Source: Mycobacterium shinjukuense
GTDB taxonomy: Bacteria; Actinomycetota; Actinomycetes; Mycobacteriales; Mycobacteriaceae
Direction: 5' to 3'
NCBI RefSeq assembly: GCF_010730055.1
Contig: NZ_AP022575.1
Location: 4,278,001-4,342,000 of the forward strand
DNA length: 64,000 nucleotides
Every line of letters begins with the position of its first letter. Within the stretch, counting starts at the first letter, position 1. Both the position numbers and the translations under genes were made by a program. The notes under the pieces were generated by a model. That model saw only the letters and a list, made by a program, of their open reading frames with translations. It searched no databases and was not told the origin of the DNA. Positions 8,601-22,124 of the stretch are shown piece after piece.

Positions 8601-11600
8601 TTTGCCGCCGACTCCGCCGTCACCGCCGATGCCGGCGTTGCCGGTGGCGCCGGCGGTGCCGCCGGACCCGCCGGCGCCCGCGGCGCGCCGGCCCGCCCGC
8701 GCCGGCGTCGCCGCCTTGGCCGCCGTCACCGCCGGTAAAGCCCACCCGGTGGGTTGTTGCGCCGGACCGCCGGCCCCGCCGGCCCGCCGGTGCCGCCGAC
8801 CCGCCGGCCCCGCCGAGCCGTTGGTGCCCCGGCACCGGGTTGCCGCCGGCGCCGCCTTGCCGCCGGCGCCGCCGGCGAACCCGGCCCGCCGGTGGCGCCG
8901 CTGCCGGGTGCGGCGTCGGCGCCGTTGCCGCCGGCGCCGCCTTTGCCGCCGACTCCGCCGGTGCCGCCGACGCCGGCGTTGCCGGTGGCGCCGGCGGTGC
9001 CGCCCGACCCGCCGGCGCCCGCGGCGCCGCCGGCCCCGCCCGCGCCGGCGTCGCCGCCTTGGCCGCCGTCACCGCCGGTAAAGCCCACCCCGGTGGGGTT
9101 GTCCGCGCCGGAGCCGCCGGCCCCGCCGGCCCCGCCGGTGCCGCCGACCCCGCCGGCCCCGCCGGAGCCGTTGGTGCCCCCGGCACCGGGTTGCCGCCGC
9201 CGCCTTGGCCGCCGGCGCCGCCGGCGAACCGGCCCGCCGGTGGCGCCGCTGCCGGTGCGGCGTCGGCGCCGTTGCCGCCGGCGCCGCCTTTGCCGCCGAC
9301 TCCGCCGTCACCGCCGATGCCGGCGTTGCCGGTGGCGCCGGCGGTGCCGCCCGACCCGCCGGCGCCCGCGGCGCCGCCGCCCGCGCCGGCGTCGCCGCCT
9401 TGGCCGCCGTCACCGCCGGTAAAGCCCACCCCGGTGGGGTTGTCTACGCCGGAGCCGCCGGCCCCGCCGGCCCCGCCGGTGCCGCCGACCCCGCCGGCCC
9501 CGCCGGAGCCGTTGGTGCCCCCGGCACCGGAGTTGCCGCCGGCGCCGCCTTGGCCGCCGGCGCCGCCGGCGAACCCGGCCCCGCCGGTGGCGCCGCTGCC
9601 GGGTGCGGCGTCGGCGCCGTTGCCGCCGGCGCCGCCTTTGCCGCCGACTCCGCCGTCACCGCCGATGCCGGCGTTGCCGGTGGCGCCGGCGGTGCCGCCG
9701 GACCCGCCGGCGCCCGCGGCGCCGCCGGCCCCGCCCGCGCCGGCGTCGCCGCCTTTGCCGCCGTCACCGCCGGTAAAGCCCACCCCGGTGGGGTTGTCTA
9801 CGCCGGAGCCGCCGGCCCCGCCGGCCCCGCCGGTGCCGCCGACCCCACCGGCCCCGCCGGAGCCGTTGGTGCCCCCGGCACCGGAGTTGCCGCCGGCGCC
9901 GCCTTGGCCGCCGGCGCCGCCGGCGAACCCGGCCCCGCCGGTGGCCCCGCTGCCGGGTGCGGCGTCGGCGCCGTTGCCGCCGGCGCCGCCTTTGCCGCCG
10001 ACTCCGCCGTCACCGCCGATGCCGGCGTTGCCGGTGGCGCCGGCGGTGCCGACCCGCCGGCGCCCGCGGCGCCGCCGGCCCCGCCCGCGCCGGCGTCGCC
10101 GCCTTGGCCGCCGTCACCGCCGGTAAAGCCCACCCGGTGGGTTGTCTACGCCGGACCGCCGGCCCCGCCGGCCGCCGGTGCCGCCGACCCGCCGGCCCCG
10201 CCGGAGCCGTTGGTGCCCCGGCACCGGGTTGCCGCCGGCGCCGCCTTGCCGCCGGCGCCGCCGGCGAACCCGCCCGCCGGTGGCGCCGCTGCCGGGTGCG
10301 GCGTCGGCGCCGTTGCCGCCGGCGCCGCCTTTGCCGCCGACTCCGCCGTCACCGCCGATGCCGGCGTTGCCGGTGGCGCCGGCGGTGCCGCCGGACCCGC
10401 CGGCGCCCGCGCCGCCGGCCCGCCCGCGCCGGCGTCGCCGCCTTGGCCGCCGTCACCGCCGGTAAAGCCCACCCCGGTGGGGTTGTCCGCGCCGGAGCCG
10501 CCGGCCCCGCCGGCCCCGCCGGTGCCGCCGACCCCACCGGCCCCGCCGAGCCGTTGGTGCCCCGGCACCGGGTTGCCGCCGGCGCCGCCTTGCCGCCGGC
10601 GCCGCCGGCGAACCCGGCCCGCCGGTGGCGCCGCTGCCGGGTGCGGCGTCGGCGCCGTTGCCGCCGGCGCCGCCTTTGCCGCCGACTCCGCCGTCACCGC
10701 CGATGCCGGCGTTGCCGGTGGCGCCGGCGGTGCCGACCCGCCGGCGCCCGCGGCGCCGCCGGCCCCGCCCGCGCCGGCGTCGCCGCCTTGGCCGCCGTCA
10801 CCGCCGGTAAAGCCCACCCCGGTGGGGTTGTCTGCGCCGGAGCCGCCGGCCCCGCCGACCCGCCGGTGCCGCCGACCCCGCCGGCCCCGCCGGAGCCGTT
10901 GGTGCCCCCGGCACCGGAGTTGCCGCCGGCGCCGCCTTGGCCGCCGGCGCCGCCGGCGAACCCGGCCGCCGGTGGCGCCGCTGCCGGGTGCGGCGTCGGC
11001 GCCGTTGCCGCCGGCGCCGCCTTTGCCGCCGACTCCGCCGTCACCGCCGATGCCGGCGTTGCCGGTGGCGCCGGCGGTGCCGCCGGACCCGCCGGCGCCC
11101 GCGGCGCCGCCGGCCCCGCCCGCGCCGGCGTCGCCGCCTTGGCCGCCGTCACCGCCGGTAAAGCCCACCCCGGTGGGGTTGTCCGCGCCAGACCGCCGGC
11201 CCCGCCGGCCGCCGGTGCCGCCGACCCCGCCGGCCCCGCCGGAGCCGTTGGTGCCCCCGGCACCGGAGTTGCCGCCGGCGCCGCCTTGGCCGCCGGCGCC
11301 GCCGGCGAACCCGGCCCCGCCGGTGGCGCCGCTGCCGGGTGCGGCGTCGGCGCCGTTGCCGCCGGTGCCGCCTTTGCCGCCGACTCCGCCGTCACCGCCG
11401 ATGCCGGCGTTGCCGGTGGCGCCGGCGGTGCCGCCGGACCCGCCCGCGCCCGCGGCGCCGCCGGCCCCGCCCGCGCCGGCGTCGCCGCCGGTGCCGCCGG
11501 CGCCGCCGGTAAAGCCCACCCCGGTGGGGTTGTCCGCGCCGGAGCCGCCGGCCCCGCCGGCCCCGCCGGTGCCGCCGACCCCGCCGGCCCCGCCGGAGCC

Positions 11601-13247
11601 GTTGGTGCCCCGGCACCGGGTTGCCGCCGGCGCCGCCTTGCCGCCGGCGCCGCCGAACCCGGCCCGCCGGTGGCGCCGCTGCCGGTGCGGCGTCGGCGCC
11701 GTTGCCGCCGGCGCCGCCTTTGCCGCCGACTCCGCCGTCACCGCCGATGCCGGCGTTGCCGGTGGCGCCGGCGGTGCCGCCGGACCCGCCCGCACCCGCG
11801 GCGCCGCCGGCCCGCCCGCGCCGGCGTCGCCGCCTTGGCCGCCGTCACCGGTAAAGCCCACCCGGTGGGTTGTCCGCGCCAGACCGCCGGCCCGCCGCCG
11901 GTGCCGCCGACCCGCCGGCCCCGCCGGAGCCGTTGGTGCCCCGGCACCGGGTTGCCGCCGGCGCCGCCTTGGCCGCCGGCGCCGCCGGCGAACCCGGCCC
12001 CGCCGGTGGCGCCGCTGCCGGGTGCGGCGTCGGCGCCGGCCACGCCGTCGCCACCGGCTCCACCGGCACCGCCGCTGCCACCCACACCCGCTACACCGGC
12101 CGCGCCGTTCCAACTGAAGAACTGCCCTGCACCCCCAGCACCACCTTGGCCTGCGGCGCCGCCGGCGCCGCCGGTGCCGCCGGCCCCGCCGATACCGCCC
12201 AGGCCGGCCGTGGCACCATCGGCGCCGGCACCGCCGACCGCGCCGAGGCCACCACCTCCCCCGAGGCCCCCATGCCCGCCGGGTCCGAAGAACAACGCCC
12301 CACGGCCCCGTCCCGCCATTGCCGCCGGGCCCGCCGGCGCCACCGGTACCGCCCACCGGGCCGCCGGTGGTCCCGGTCGCACCTGCCCCACCGGCTCCGC
12401 CGTTGCCGCCGGACCCGCCGCGGGCAAACAGCCCACCCGCGCCACCAGGCCCACCATTGCCACCCGCGCCACCGGCATCGCCGGCCACGGTGGCATCGGC
12501 ACCGGGCCCGCCGTCGCCACCATCTCCGGCCGCGCCGAACAGCCACTCCGCGCGGCCGCCCGCGCCGCCGGTACCCCCGCCCGAGCCACCCACCCCGCCT
12601 CGGCCACCGCCACCCCACAAGAACCCGCCGTCGCCGCCAGCACCACCCGTGCCCCCTCCGACCCCGCCGGCCCCACCGGTACCACCGACCCCCAAGAGCC
12701 ACCCGCCATGACCGCCAGCCCCGCCCGGCGCACCGGGCCCACCCGCCCCGCCGATGCCACCGTTGCCCCACAACCCGGCAGGCCCGCCGGCCCCACCGGC
12801 TTGGCCCGGTGCCACCCCGGGTGCGCCGTTGCCGCCATTGCCGAACAACAACCCACCGGCCCCACCGGCCCCGCCTGGCGTCGTGGCGTTGGCCCCATCA
12901 CCGATCAGCGGACGCCCCAGCAGCACCTGGGTGGGCGTGTTGATGACGTTCAGCGCGTTCTGCTCGGCGTTGGTGAGCTCGGTCCACACATACGAGCCCA
13001 ACCCCGCCCGCAACGTCTGTACGAACTGCTCGTGATACACCGCCACCTGGGCACTGACGGCCTGGTACTCCACACCATGGCCGGAAAATAGCGCCGCAAT
13101 CTGTCCCGACACCTCATCGGCCGCGGCGGCCGATAGCTGGGTCGTCGCGCTAGCGGCCGCCGCGTTAGCGGCGGTCACCGCCGATCCCACGCCGGCCACG
13201 TCACCCGCGGCCGCTGACATCCACTCCGGCGAAATCCATACGTACAT
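5605..13247 (-). CDS. Giant PE_PGRS gene, frame broken by apparent base-run losses
   Basis: The start is the ATG at 13247, with GGGAG about 7 nt upstream. It opens a canonical PE domain (MYVWISPEWMSAAAGDVAGV, about 100 aa), then the linker TPTQVLLGRPLIGDGANATTPGG, then Gly-Gly-Ala/Gly-Gly-Asn PGRS repeats. The PGRS frame is continuous at 5605-7794 (stop 5605-5607) but breaks repeatedly between about 7.94 and 12.3 kb. The total span (7643 bp) is not a multiple of three. If intact it would be about 2550 aa. Only one PE domain is present, so this is one gene and not two. The breaks lie at C or G runs shortened by one base relative to sister repeats. It sits where M. tuberculosis carries PE_PGRS55-57. 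PE proteins are ESX-5-type secreted or surface proteins; the specific role is unknown. Confidence 0.8.
8050..12030 (-). repeat. Tandem array of 354-bp PGRS units, 11 marker copies
   Basis: The marker AAAGCCCACCCCGGTGGGGT (or run-shortened forms) begins at 8396, 8737, 9080, 9421, 9775, 10125, 10464, 10809, 11160, 11511 and 11853. Only the 9421-9775 spacing is 354 bp (118 codons); the others are 339-351 bp. On the minus strand the marker encodes NPTGVGFTGG at the same point of every unit. The remainder of the unit is GG-rich PGRS (for example NAGIGGDGGVGGKGG and DAAPGSGATGG). Array borders are approximate. Copy-to-copy length differences are mostly missing bases in C or G runs; some units differ by real substitutions. 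Confidence 0.85.
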
Positions 13248-13548
13248 GCGGTAGCTCCCAAACCATCTCGGCGCAGCACTACGACCCCGGGCCAATATTG
13301 ACGCCAGCGTTGCCCGTGTCGGATGGTATTCGTCGCCCGCGCCATGCGCCTTCGTTTCGCGGACATTTAACGGTTGACTTCGGCGCAGGGCAGGAATCCC
13401 GCGGCTTGCCGGGCGGCTGTCGCCACCGAACCGTGCGGGCACAAGGTCGGCAGGTATCACGGGTGTCGACGGTCACTGCGCGCTGACGGCCGAGCTGTAG
13501 ATACAGCCCGACGCGGCAGCATAGCGATAGGGTGGCCGCGCCTGGGTG

Positions 13549-13675
13549 ACGGACGGGCGGGACGCTGTCCGGATGGTGACATCCCGATCGCGGCGACCGT
13601 CGCTGCGGCGGACGTCGCCGACGTCGAGTCCGGGTCGCTCAAGGCCGACCCGGCAAGGACAGGTCAGGTGGCCGC
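13549..13675 (+). pseudogene. Degenerate partial copy of the downstream amidohydrolase gene
   Basis: The translation DGDIPIAATVAAADVADVESGSL aligns with DADIPIEATIAAMDAADVEFGLL near residues 34-56 of the adjacent intact amidohydrolase. The surrounding bases (GGACGGGCGGG, GACATCCCGATCG, GCCGACGTCGAGT) are also shared. The copy has no start codon, no catalytic region and no match beyond about 40 residues. It lies in the 490-bp gap between the PE_PGRS start and the amidohydrolase. It looks like the relic of a small tandem duplication. The rest of the gap shows no further gene. Confidence 0.65.
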
Positions 13676-13738
13676 CACCCCGGGAGTGATCGCCGGCCGC
13701 GCGGCTATTGGCGGTCGGGCGTCTACAGTCAAAGCGCG

Positions 13739-14575
13739 ATGACGATCGACGTGTGGATGCAGCACCCGACGCAGCGCTTCCTGCGCTGCGAGATGTTGGC
13801 TTCGCTGCGGCGCTGGACGGGCGGGTCGCTACCCGACGCCGACATCCCGATCGAGGCGACCATCGCCGCGATGGACGCCGCCGACGTCGAGTTCGGGTTG
13901 CTCAGCGCGTGGCGCGGTCCGGGTGGCCAGGATCTGGTGTCCAACGATGAGGTCGCGGAATGGATCCGGTTGCACCCCAACCGTTTTGCCGGTCTGGCCA
14001 CGGTGGACCTGGACCATCCGATGGCGGCGGTGCGCGAGCTGCGGCGACGGGTCGGTGACGGGTTCGTCGGCCTGCGGGTGGTGCCCTGGTTGTGGAACGC
14101 CCCGCCCACCGACCGCCGCTACTACCCGCTGTTCGCCGAGTGTGTGCAGTCCGCGGTGCCGTTTTGCACCCAGGTCGGTCACACCGGCCCGCTGCGGCCC
14201 TCGGAGACCGGACGCCCGATTCCCTACATCGACCAGGTGGCCCTGGACTTTCCGGAGCTGGTGATCGTGTGCGGTCACGTCGGCTATCCGTGGACCGAGG
14301 AGATGATCGCGGTGGCCCGCAAGCACGAGAACGTCTACATCGACACCTCGGCCTACACCATCAAACGGCTGCCCCAGGAGCTGGTGCGGTTCCTGAAAAC
14401 CGGGACGGGCCAGCGCAAGGTGCTATTCGGCACCAATTACCCGATGATCGCGCATTCGCACGCCCTGGCCGGTCTTGACGAACTGGGGCTCAGCGAGGAG
14501 GCTCGTCGCGACTTTCTGCACGGTAACGCCGTGCGAGTATTCAGGCTGGACCCACAAGGAAAGGTGCGGACGTGA
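13739..14575 (+). CDS. Amidohydrolase-2 family protein (Rv3510c-like)
   Basis: The 278-aa protein belongs to the amidohydrolase-2 (ACMSD-like, TIM-barrel) family. Visible features are MTIDVWMQHP at the N-terminus, VPFCTQVGHTGP, LVIVCGHVGYPW (metal-site His), NVYIDTSAYTIKRLP, and KVLFGTNYPMI near the C-terminus, where the family usually has a conserved Asp (here an Asn). It matches M. tuberculosis Rv3510c in position. The substrate is unknown; decarboxylation or hydrolysis of a carboxylated ring or amide is possible. The ATG at 13739 starts it, and its stop overlaps the GTG of ilvX by 4 nt (GTGA), implying translational coupling. Immediately upstream lies a decayed fragment of a second copy. 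The pair is embedded between two PE_PGRS genes. Confidence 0.8.
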   Translation: MTIDVWMQHPTQRFLRCEMLASLRRWTGGSLPDADIPIEATIAAMDAADVEFGLLSAWRGPGGQDLVSNDEVAEWIRLHPNRFAGLATVDLDHPMAAVRELRRRVGDGFVGLRVVPWLWNAPPTDRRYYPLFAECVQSAVPFCTQVGHTGPLRPSETGRPIPYIDQVALDFPELVIVCGHVGYPWTEEMIAVARKHENVYIDTSAYTIKRLPQELVRFLKTGTGQRKVLFGTNYPMIAHSHALAGLDELGLSEEARRDFLHGNAVRVFRLDPQGKVRT

Positions 14576-16116
14576 ACGGTGCTCAGGCCCTGATCAACAC
14601 CCTGGTCGACGGCGGTGTCGACGTGTGCTTCGCCAACCCGGGGACCTCGGAGATGCATTTCGTGGCGGCGTTGGACACCGTCGCCCAGATGCGTGGTGTG
14701 CTAACGCTTTTCGAAGGTGTGGCCACCGGCGCGGCCGACGGCTATGCCCGCATCGCGGACCGTCCGGCGGCGGTGCTGCTGCACCTGGGTCCCGGGCTGG
14801 GCAATGGCCTGGCCAACCTGCACAACGCGCGCCGCGCGGGGGTGCCGATGGTGGTGGTCGTCGGCGACCACGCTACCTATCACAAGCAGTACGACGCCCC
14901 GTTGGAATCCGACATCGATGCGCTGGCCGGCACGGTTTCGGGATGGCTGCGCCGGACGGGGGCGGCGGCCGACGTGGGGGCGGACTGCGCCGAGGCGATC
15001 GCGGCGAGCCGGTCGGGTCAGCAGATCTCGACGCTGATCCTGCCGGCGGACGCGTCCTGGTCTGACGGCGCCCAGCCGGCCGCGGTGCCGGCGTCGGCGC
15101 CCCGGGCGGCGGTCGACGTGAGCACCGCGGCCACGGTGCTGCGGTCGGGCGAACCCACCATGATCCTGATCGGTGGGGACGCCACCCGCGCGCGGGGGCT
15201 GACCGCGGCCGCGCGGATCGCCGAAGCGACCGGGGCCCGCTGGTTGTGTGAGACGTTCCCGACGCGGCTGGAGCGCGGCGCCGGCGTCCCCGCCGTCGAA
15301 CGGCTCGGTTATTTCGCCGAGGCCGCCACCGCGCAGCTCGACGGTGCCAAGCACCTGGTGCTGGCCGGCGCCAAGTCGCCGGTGTCGTTTTTCGCCTACC
15401 CGGGCATGCCCAGCGACCTGGTGCCGGCCGGGTGTGAGGTGCACGTGCTCGCCGGGGCCAGCGGCGCGGCCGACGCGCTGGCAGCGTTGGCCGACGAGCT
15501 GGCGCCCGGGACGAGCGCGCCGGTGGCGGCCCCCTGCCGTCCGCAGCTGCCAACGGGTGCGCTGACGTCGGCGTCGGCGGCTGACGTCATCGGCGCGCTG
15601 CTGCCCGAACGGGCCATTGTCGTCGACGAGTCCAACACCTCGAGCGTGTTCCTGCCGGCCGCGACCGCCGGGGCGCCGGCGCATGACTGGTTGACGTTGA
15701 CCGGCGGCGCGATCGGTTACGGCATTCCGACCGCGGTGGGCGCCGCGGTCGCCGCCCCCGACCGCCCGGTGCTGTGCCTGGAATCCGACGGCTCGGCGAT
15801 GTACACCATTTCCGGGTTGTGGACCCAGGCGCGGGAAAACCTCGATGTCACCACCGTCATCTACAACAACGGCGCCTACGACATTCTGCGGATCGAGCTG
15901 CAGCGGGTCGGCGCCGGATCCGCGCCCGGGCCCAAGGCACAGGATCTGCTTGATATCTCCCGTCCCACAATGGATTTCGTGCAGATGGCCGAGGGCATGG
16001 GTGTTCCTGCGCGGCGCGCCACCAGCTGCGAAGAACTCGCCGACGCTTTGCGGGCGGCCGTCGCCGAACCCGGACCGCACCTGATCGACGCGGTGGTGCC
16101 GTCGCTTCTGGGGTAG
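14572..16116 (+). CDS. ilvX: Thiamine-diphosphate enzyme IlvX (acetolactate synthase-like)
   Basis: The 514-aa protein is a ThDP-dependent enzyme annotated as IlvX in M. tuberculosis (Rv3509c). The N-terminal PYR domain has CFANPGTSEMHFV and the activating-glutamate segment LFEGVATGAADGYARI (E near residue 48). A central domain follows. The C-terminal PP domain has the ThDP/Mg motif ESDGSAMYTISGLW...YNNGAYDILR, matching the GDG-(x)n-NN pattern with SDG instead of GDG. It lacks obvious signs of a partner regulatory subunit nearby, so true acetolactate synthase activity is doubtful; it is closer in look to benzoylformate-decarboxylase/oxalyl-CoA-decarboxylase-type enzymes. The GTG start at 14572 overlaps the amidohydrolase stop, so both are probably one operon acting on related metabolites (inference). 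Confidence 0.83.
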   Translation: MNGAQALINTLVDGGVDVCFANPGTSEMHFVAALDTVAQMRGVLTLFEGVATGAADGYARIADRPAAVLLHLGPGLGNGLANLHNARRAGVPMVVVVGDHATYHKQYDAPLESDIDALAGTVSGWLRRTGAAADVGADCAEAIAASRSGQQISTLILPADASWSDGAQPAAVPASAPRAAVDVSTAATVLRSGEPTMILIGGDATRARGLTAAARIAEATGARWLCETFPTRLERGAGVPAVERLGYFAEAATAQLDGAKHLVLAGAKSPVSFFAYPGMPSDLVPAGCEVHVLAGASGAADALAALADELAPGTSAPVAAPCRPQLPTGALTSASAADVIGALLPERAIVVDESNTSSVFLPAATAGAPAHDWLTLTGGAIGYGIPTAVGAAVAAPDRPVLCLESDGSAMYTISGLWTQARENLDVTTVIYNNGAYDILRIELQRVGAGSAPGPKAQDLLDISRPTMDFVQMAEGMGVPARRATSCEELADALRAAVAEPGPHLIDAVVPSLLG

Positions 16117-16141
16117 TAGCACTCGGCTTCCGGACTGCGCG

Positions 16142-16163
16142 GCCGGCGGGGGCGCGCGCCGGC
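16142..16163. terminator. GC stem-loop between convergent ilvX and PE_PGRS
   Basis: GCCGGCG at 16142-16148 pairs with CGCCGGC at 16157-16163 in the 118-bp gap between the two convergent stops. It has no U-tract. In such GC-rich DNA a 7-bp stem can arise by chance, so this is only a candidate. Confidence 0.3.
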
Positions 16164-16234
16164 AGGGCGGTGGGGGCGGGTGCCATTACCGGCTGGCAGC
16201 CGCCCGGCAGTGGTCAGGGGACCGCGGGTCAACC

Positions 16235-20434
<4,200 letters not shown>

Positions 20435-20602
20435 CCGGCACCTCGCCCCAGCTCCGGCTAACCCGGGATCGACCGGGCAGCAGGCATGCAATCGGTAGGA
20501 CCGGATCGTATCGCGGTGCGGGTCGCTGACACAGCGCTTCGGCCGCATACCTGGATGTATCCGCTGCTGTGGGCAACCGTGAGGCCCGCCGGCACGCCGC
20601 GG

Positions 20603-22111
20603 CTACCGAGCGATCCGCCACACCGGATCGTCGCAATCCACACCCTCGGCAGCTAACTGCCGCTTGAGCACCTTGAAGGTCATGGTGCGGGGCAGCTGCG
20701 CGCTCACCCGGACATGCGACGGCCACTGCTTGGGCCCCAGGTCGGGCTGCGCGGCCAGGAACGCCCGAAACGTGCCGGCATCGAACGCGGCGCCGGGCGC
20801 CAACACCAACGCGGCCATCACCCGGTCGCCCACCACCGGATCGGGCACCGGATAGACGGCGACCTCGGCGACGCCTGGGCAACGCGTCAGTACCCGCTCG
20901 ATGGGTGCCGTGCCCAGGTTCTCGCCGTCCACCCGCATCCAGTCGCCGAGCCGGCCGGCGAAATAGGCGTAGCCGGCCTCGTCGCGGTAGGCGAGATCGC
21001 CGCTGTGGTAGACGCCGCCCGCCATCCGCTCGGCCTCGGCGGCGTCGTCGTGGTAATAGCCCTCGAAGCGGCCCGGCCCGGCGGTGTTCACCAGCTCGCC
21101 GACCACCCCGGCCGGGCACGGCCGGCCGGTATCGGGGTCGAGGATCTGGATCCCCTCCGGCAGCGGGCCCAGCGCGCCCGCCGGAGTGTCGGGTGTGCGG
21201 GTGATCGCCACTCCGCCTTCGGTGGAGCCGAACCCGTCCTGCACCACACAACCGAACCTGCGGGCGAAACGTTCGATGTCGCCGGGCACCCCTTCGTTGC
21301 CGTAGACCGCCCGCAGCGGGTTGTCGGCGTCGTCGGCGCGCTCGGGGGTGGCCAGCACATACGACAACGGCTTGCCCACGTAGTTGGCGTAGGTGGCGCC
21401 GTAGCGGCGGACGTCCACCAGGAACTGGGACGCAGAGAACTTGCGCCGCAACGCCATCGAACCCTGGCACGCCACCGCCACCGCCCAGCCGACCAGGACC
21501 GCGTTGGAATGGAACAACGGCATCGACACGTAGCAGACGTCATCGCGGCCAAGGCCAAATCGCTGCGTCATCGTCACCCCAGCGACCGCGACCTTGCCGT
21601 GGCTGCACCTGACCGCCTTCGGATCGCCGCTGGTCCCCGAGGTGTAGATCAGCATGAAAAGGTCTGCCGGCGAGGCGGATTGAAACCGCGGCTCCGCATT
21701 CCGGTGCGCCGCAAGCTCATCGGCCCAGTCACTGGAATCGACATTCACGAACTCGATGCCGTCCAGTGCGCCGGCCGATGCCGAGTCGGCGAGCACAAGC
21801 TGGCAATCGGCGTGCTGGATGTCGCGAACCAGCGCCGCCCCCCGGCGCACCGGGTTGAGGCCGACCGGAACGATCCCCGACAACCCGGCGGCCACCAGCA
21901 CGGCCGAGAAGACGGGCGTGTTCTGCAGCAGGACGCCGACGTGTGGCGGGCGCCTCGGGTCGAGCCGGTCCCGCAGCGCGGCGGCGGTGGCGGCGCCGTC
22001 CCGGAGGTGGGCCCGCCAACTGGTAAACGAGTCCTCGAAATAGACACCCCGGTAGCCGATTTCGGCTAGCGGCGACAGAAGGTCGGTGACGGTGGGGTCG
22101 GACGGCGGCAT
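20603..22111 (-). CDS. fadD17: Fatty-acyl/steroid-CoA ligase FadD17
   Basis: The 502-aa ANL-superfamily ligase has the same length as M. tuberculosis FadD17. The P-loop motif is LIYTSGTSGDPKAV, the adenylate region is DGFGSTEGGVAI, the hinge is YHSGDLAYRDEAGYAYFAGRLGDW, and PRTMTFKVLKRQL carries the C-terminal catalytic lysine. Members are assigned to activation of steroid acids with partly shortened side chains. The ATG at 22111 gives MPPSDPTVTDLLSPL; a GTG at 22120 is an alternative. It follows fadE27 by 13 bp in a fadE26-fadE27-fadD17 operon controlled from the KstR operator at 24465. The last gene of the operon, it is followed by the PE_PGRS start 168 bp downstream on the same strand. Confidence 0.92.
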   Translation of the reverse strand: MPPSDPTVTDLLSPLAEIGYRGVYFEDSFTSWRAHLRDGAATAAALRDRLDPRRPPHVGVLLQNTPVFSAVLVAAGLSGIVPVGLNPVRRGAALVRDIQHADCQLVLADSASAGALDGIEFVNVDSSDWADELAAHRNAEPRFQSASPADLFMLIYTSGTSGDPKAVRCSHGKVAVAGVTMTQRFGLGRDDVCYVSMPLFHSNAVLVGWAVAVACQGSMALRRKFSASQFLVDVRRYGATYANYVGKPLSYVLATPERADDADNPLRAVYGNEGVPGDIERFARRFGCVVQDGFGSTEGGVAITRTPDTPAGALGPLPEGIQILDPDTGRPCPAGVVGELVNTAGPGRFEGYYHDDAAEAERMAGGVYHSGDLAYRDEAGYAYFAGRLGDWMRVDGENLGTAPIERVLTRCPGVAEVAVYPVPDPVVGDRVMAALVLAPGAAFDAGTFRAFLAAQPDLGPKQWPSHVRVSAQLPRTMTFKVLKRQLAAEGVDCDDPVWRIAR

Positions 22112-22124
22112 GGTTGCCACGACG

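Noticed and set aside
8050..12030. Possible CRISPR array because of regular repeats
   Set aside because: The units are about 354 bp, coding and nearly identical along their whole length. There are no short direct repeats with unique spacers and no cas genes.
5605..13247. Two separate PE_PGRS genes in this span
   Set aside because: Only one PE domain, at the 13247 end, is present. The breaks are frame losses in the PGRS part with no new start and PE domain.
21088..21558. Minus-strand frames inside fadD17 as separate genes
   Set aside because: They are alternative frames of the same strand that lack family features, while the fadD17 frame matches the family length exactly.
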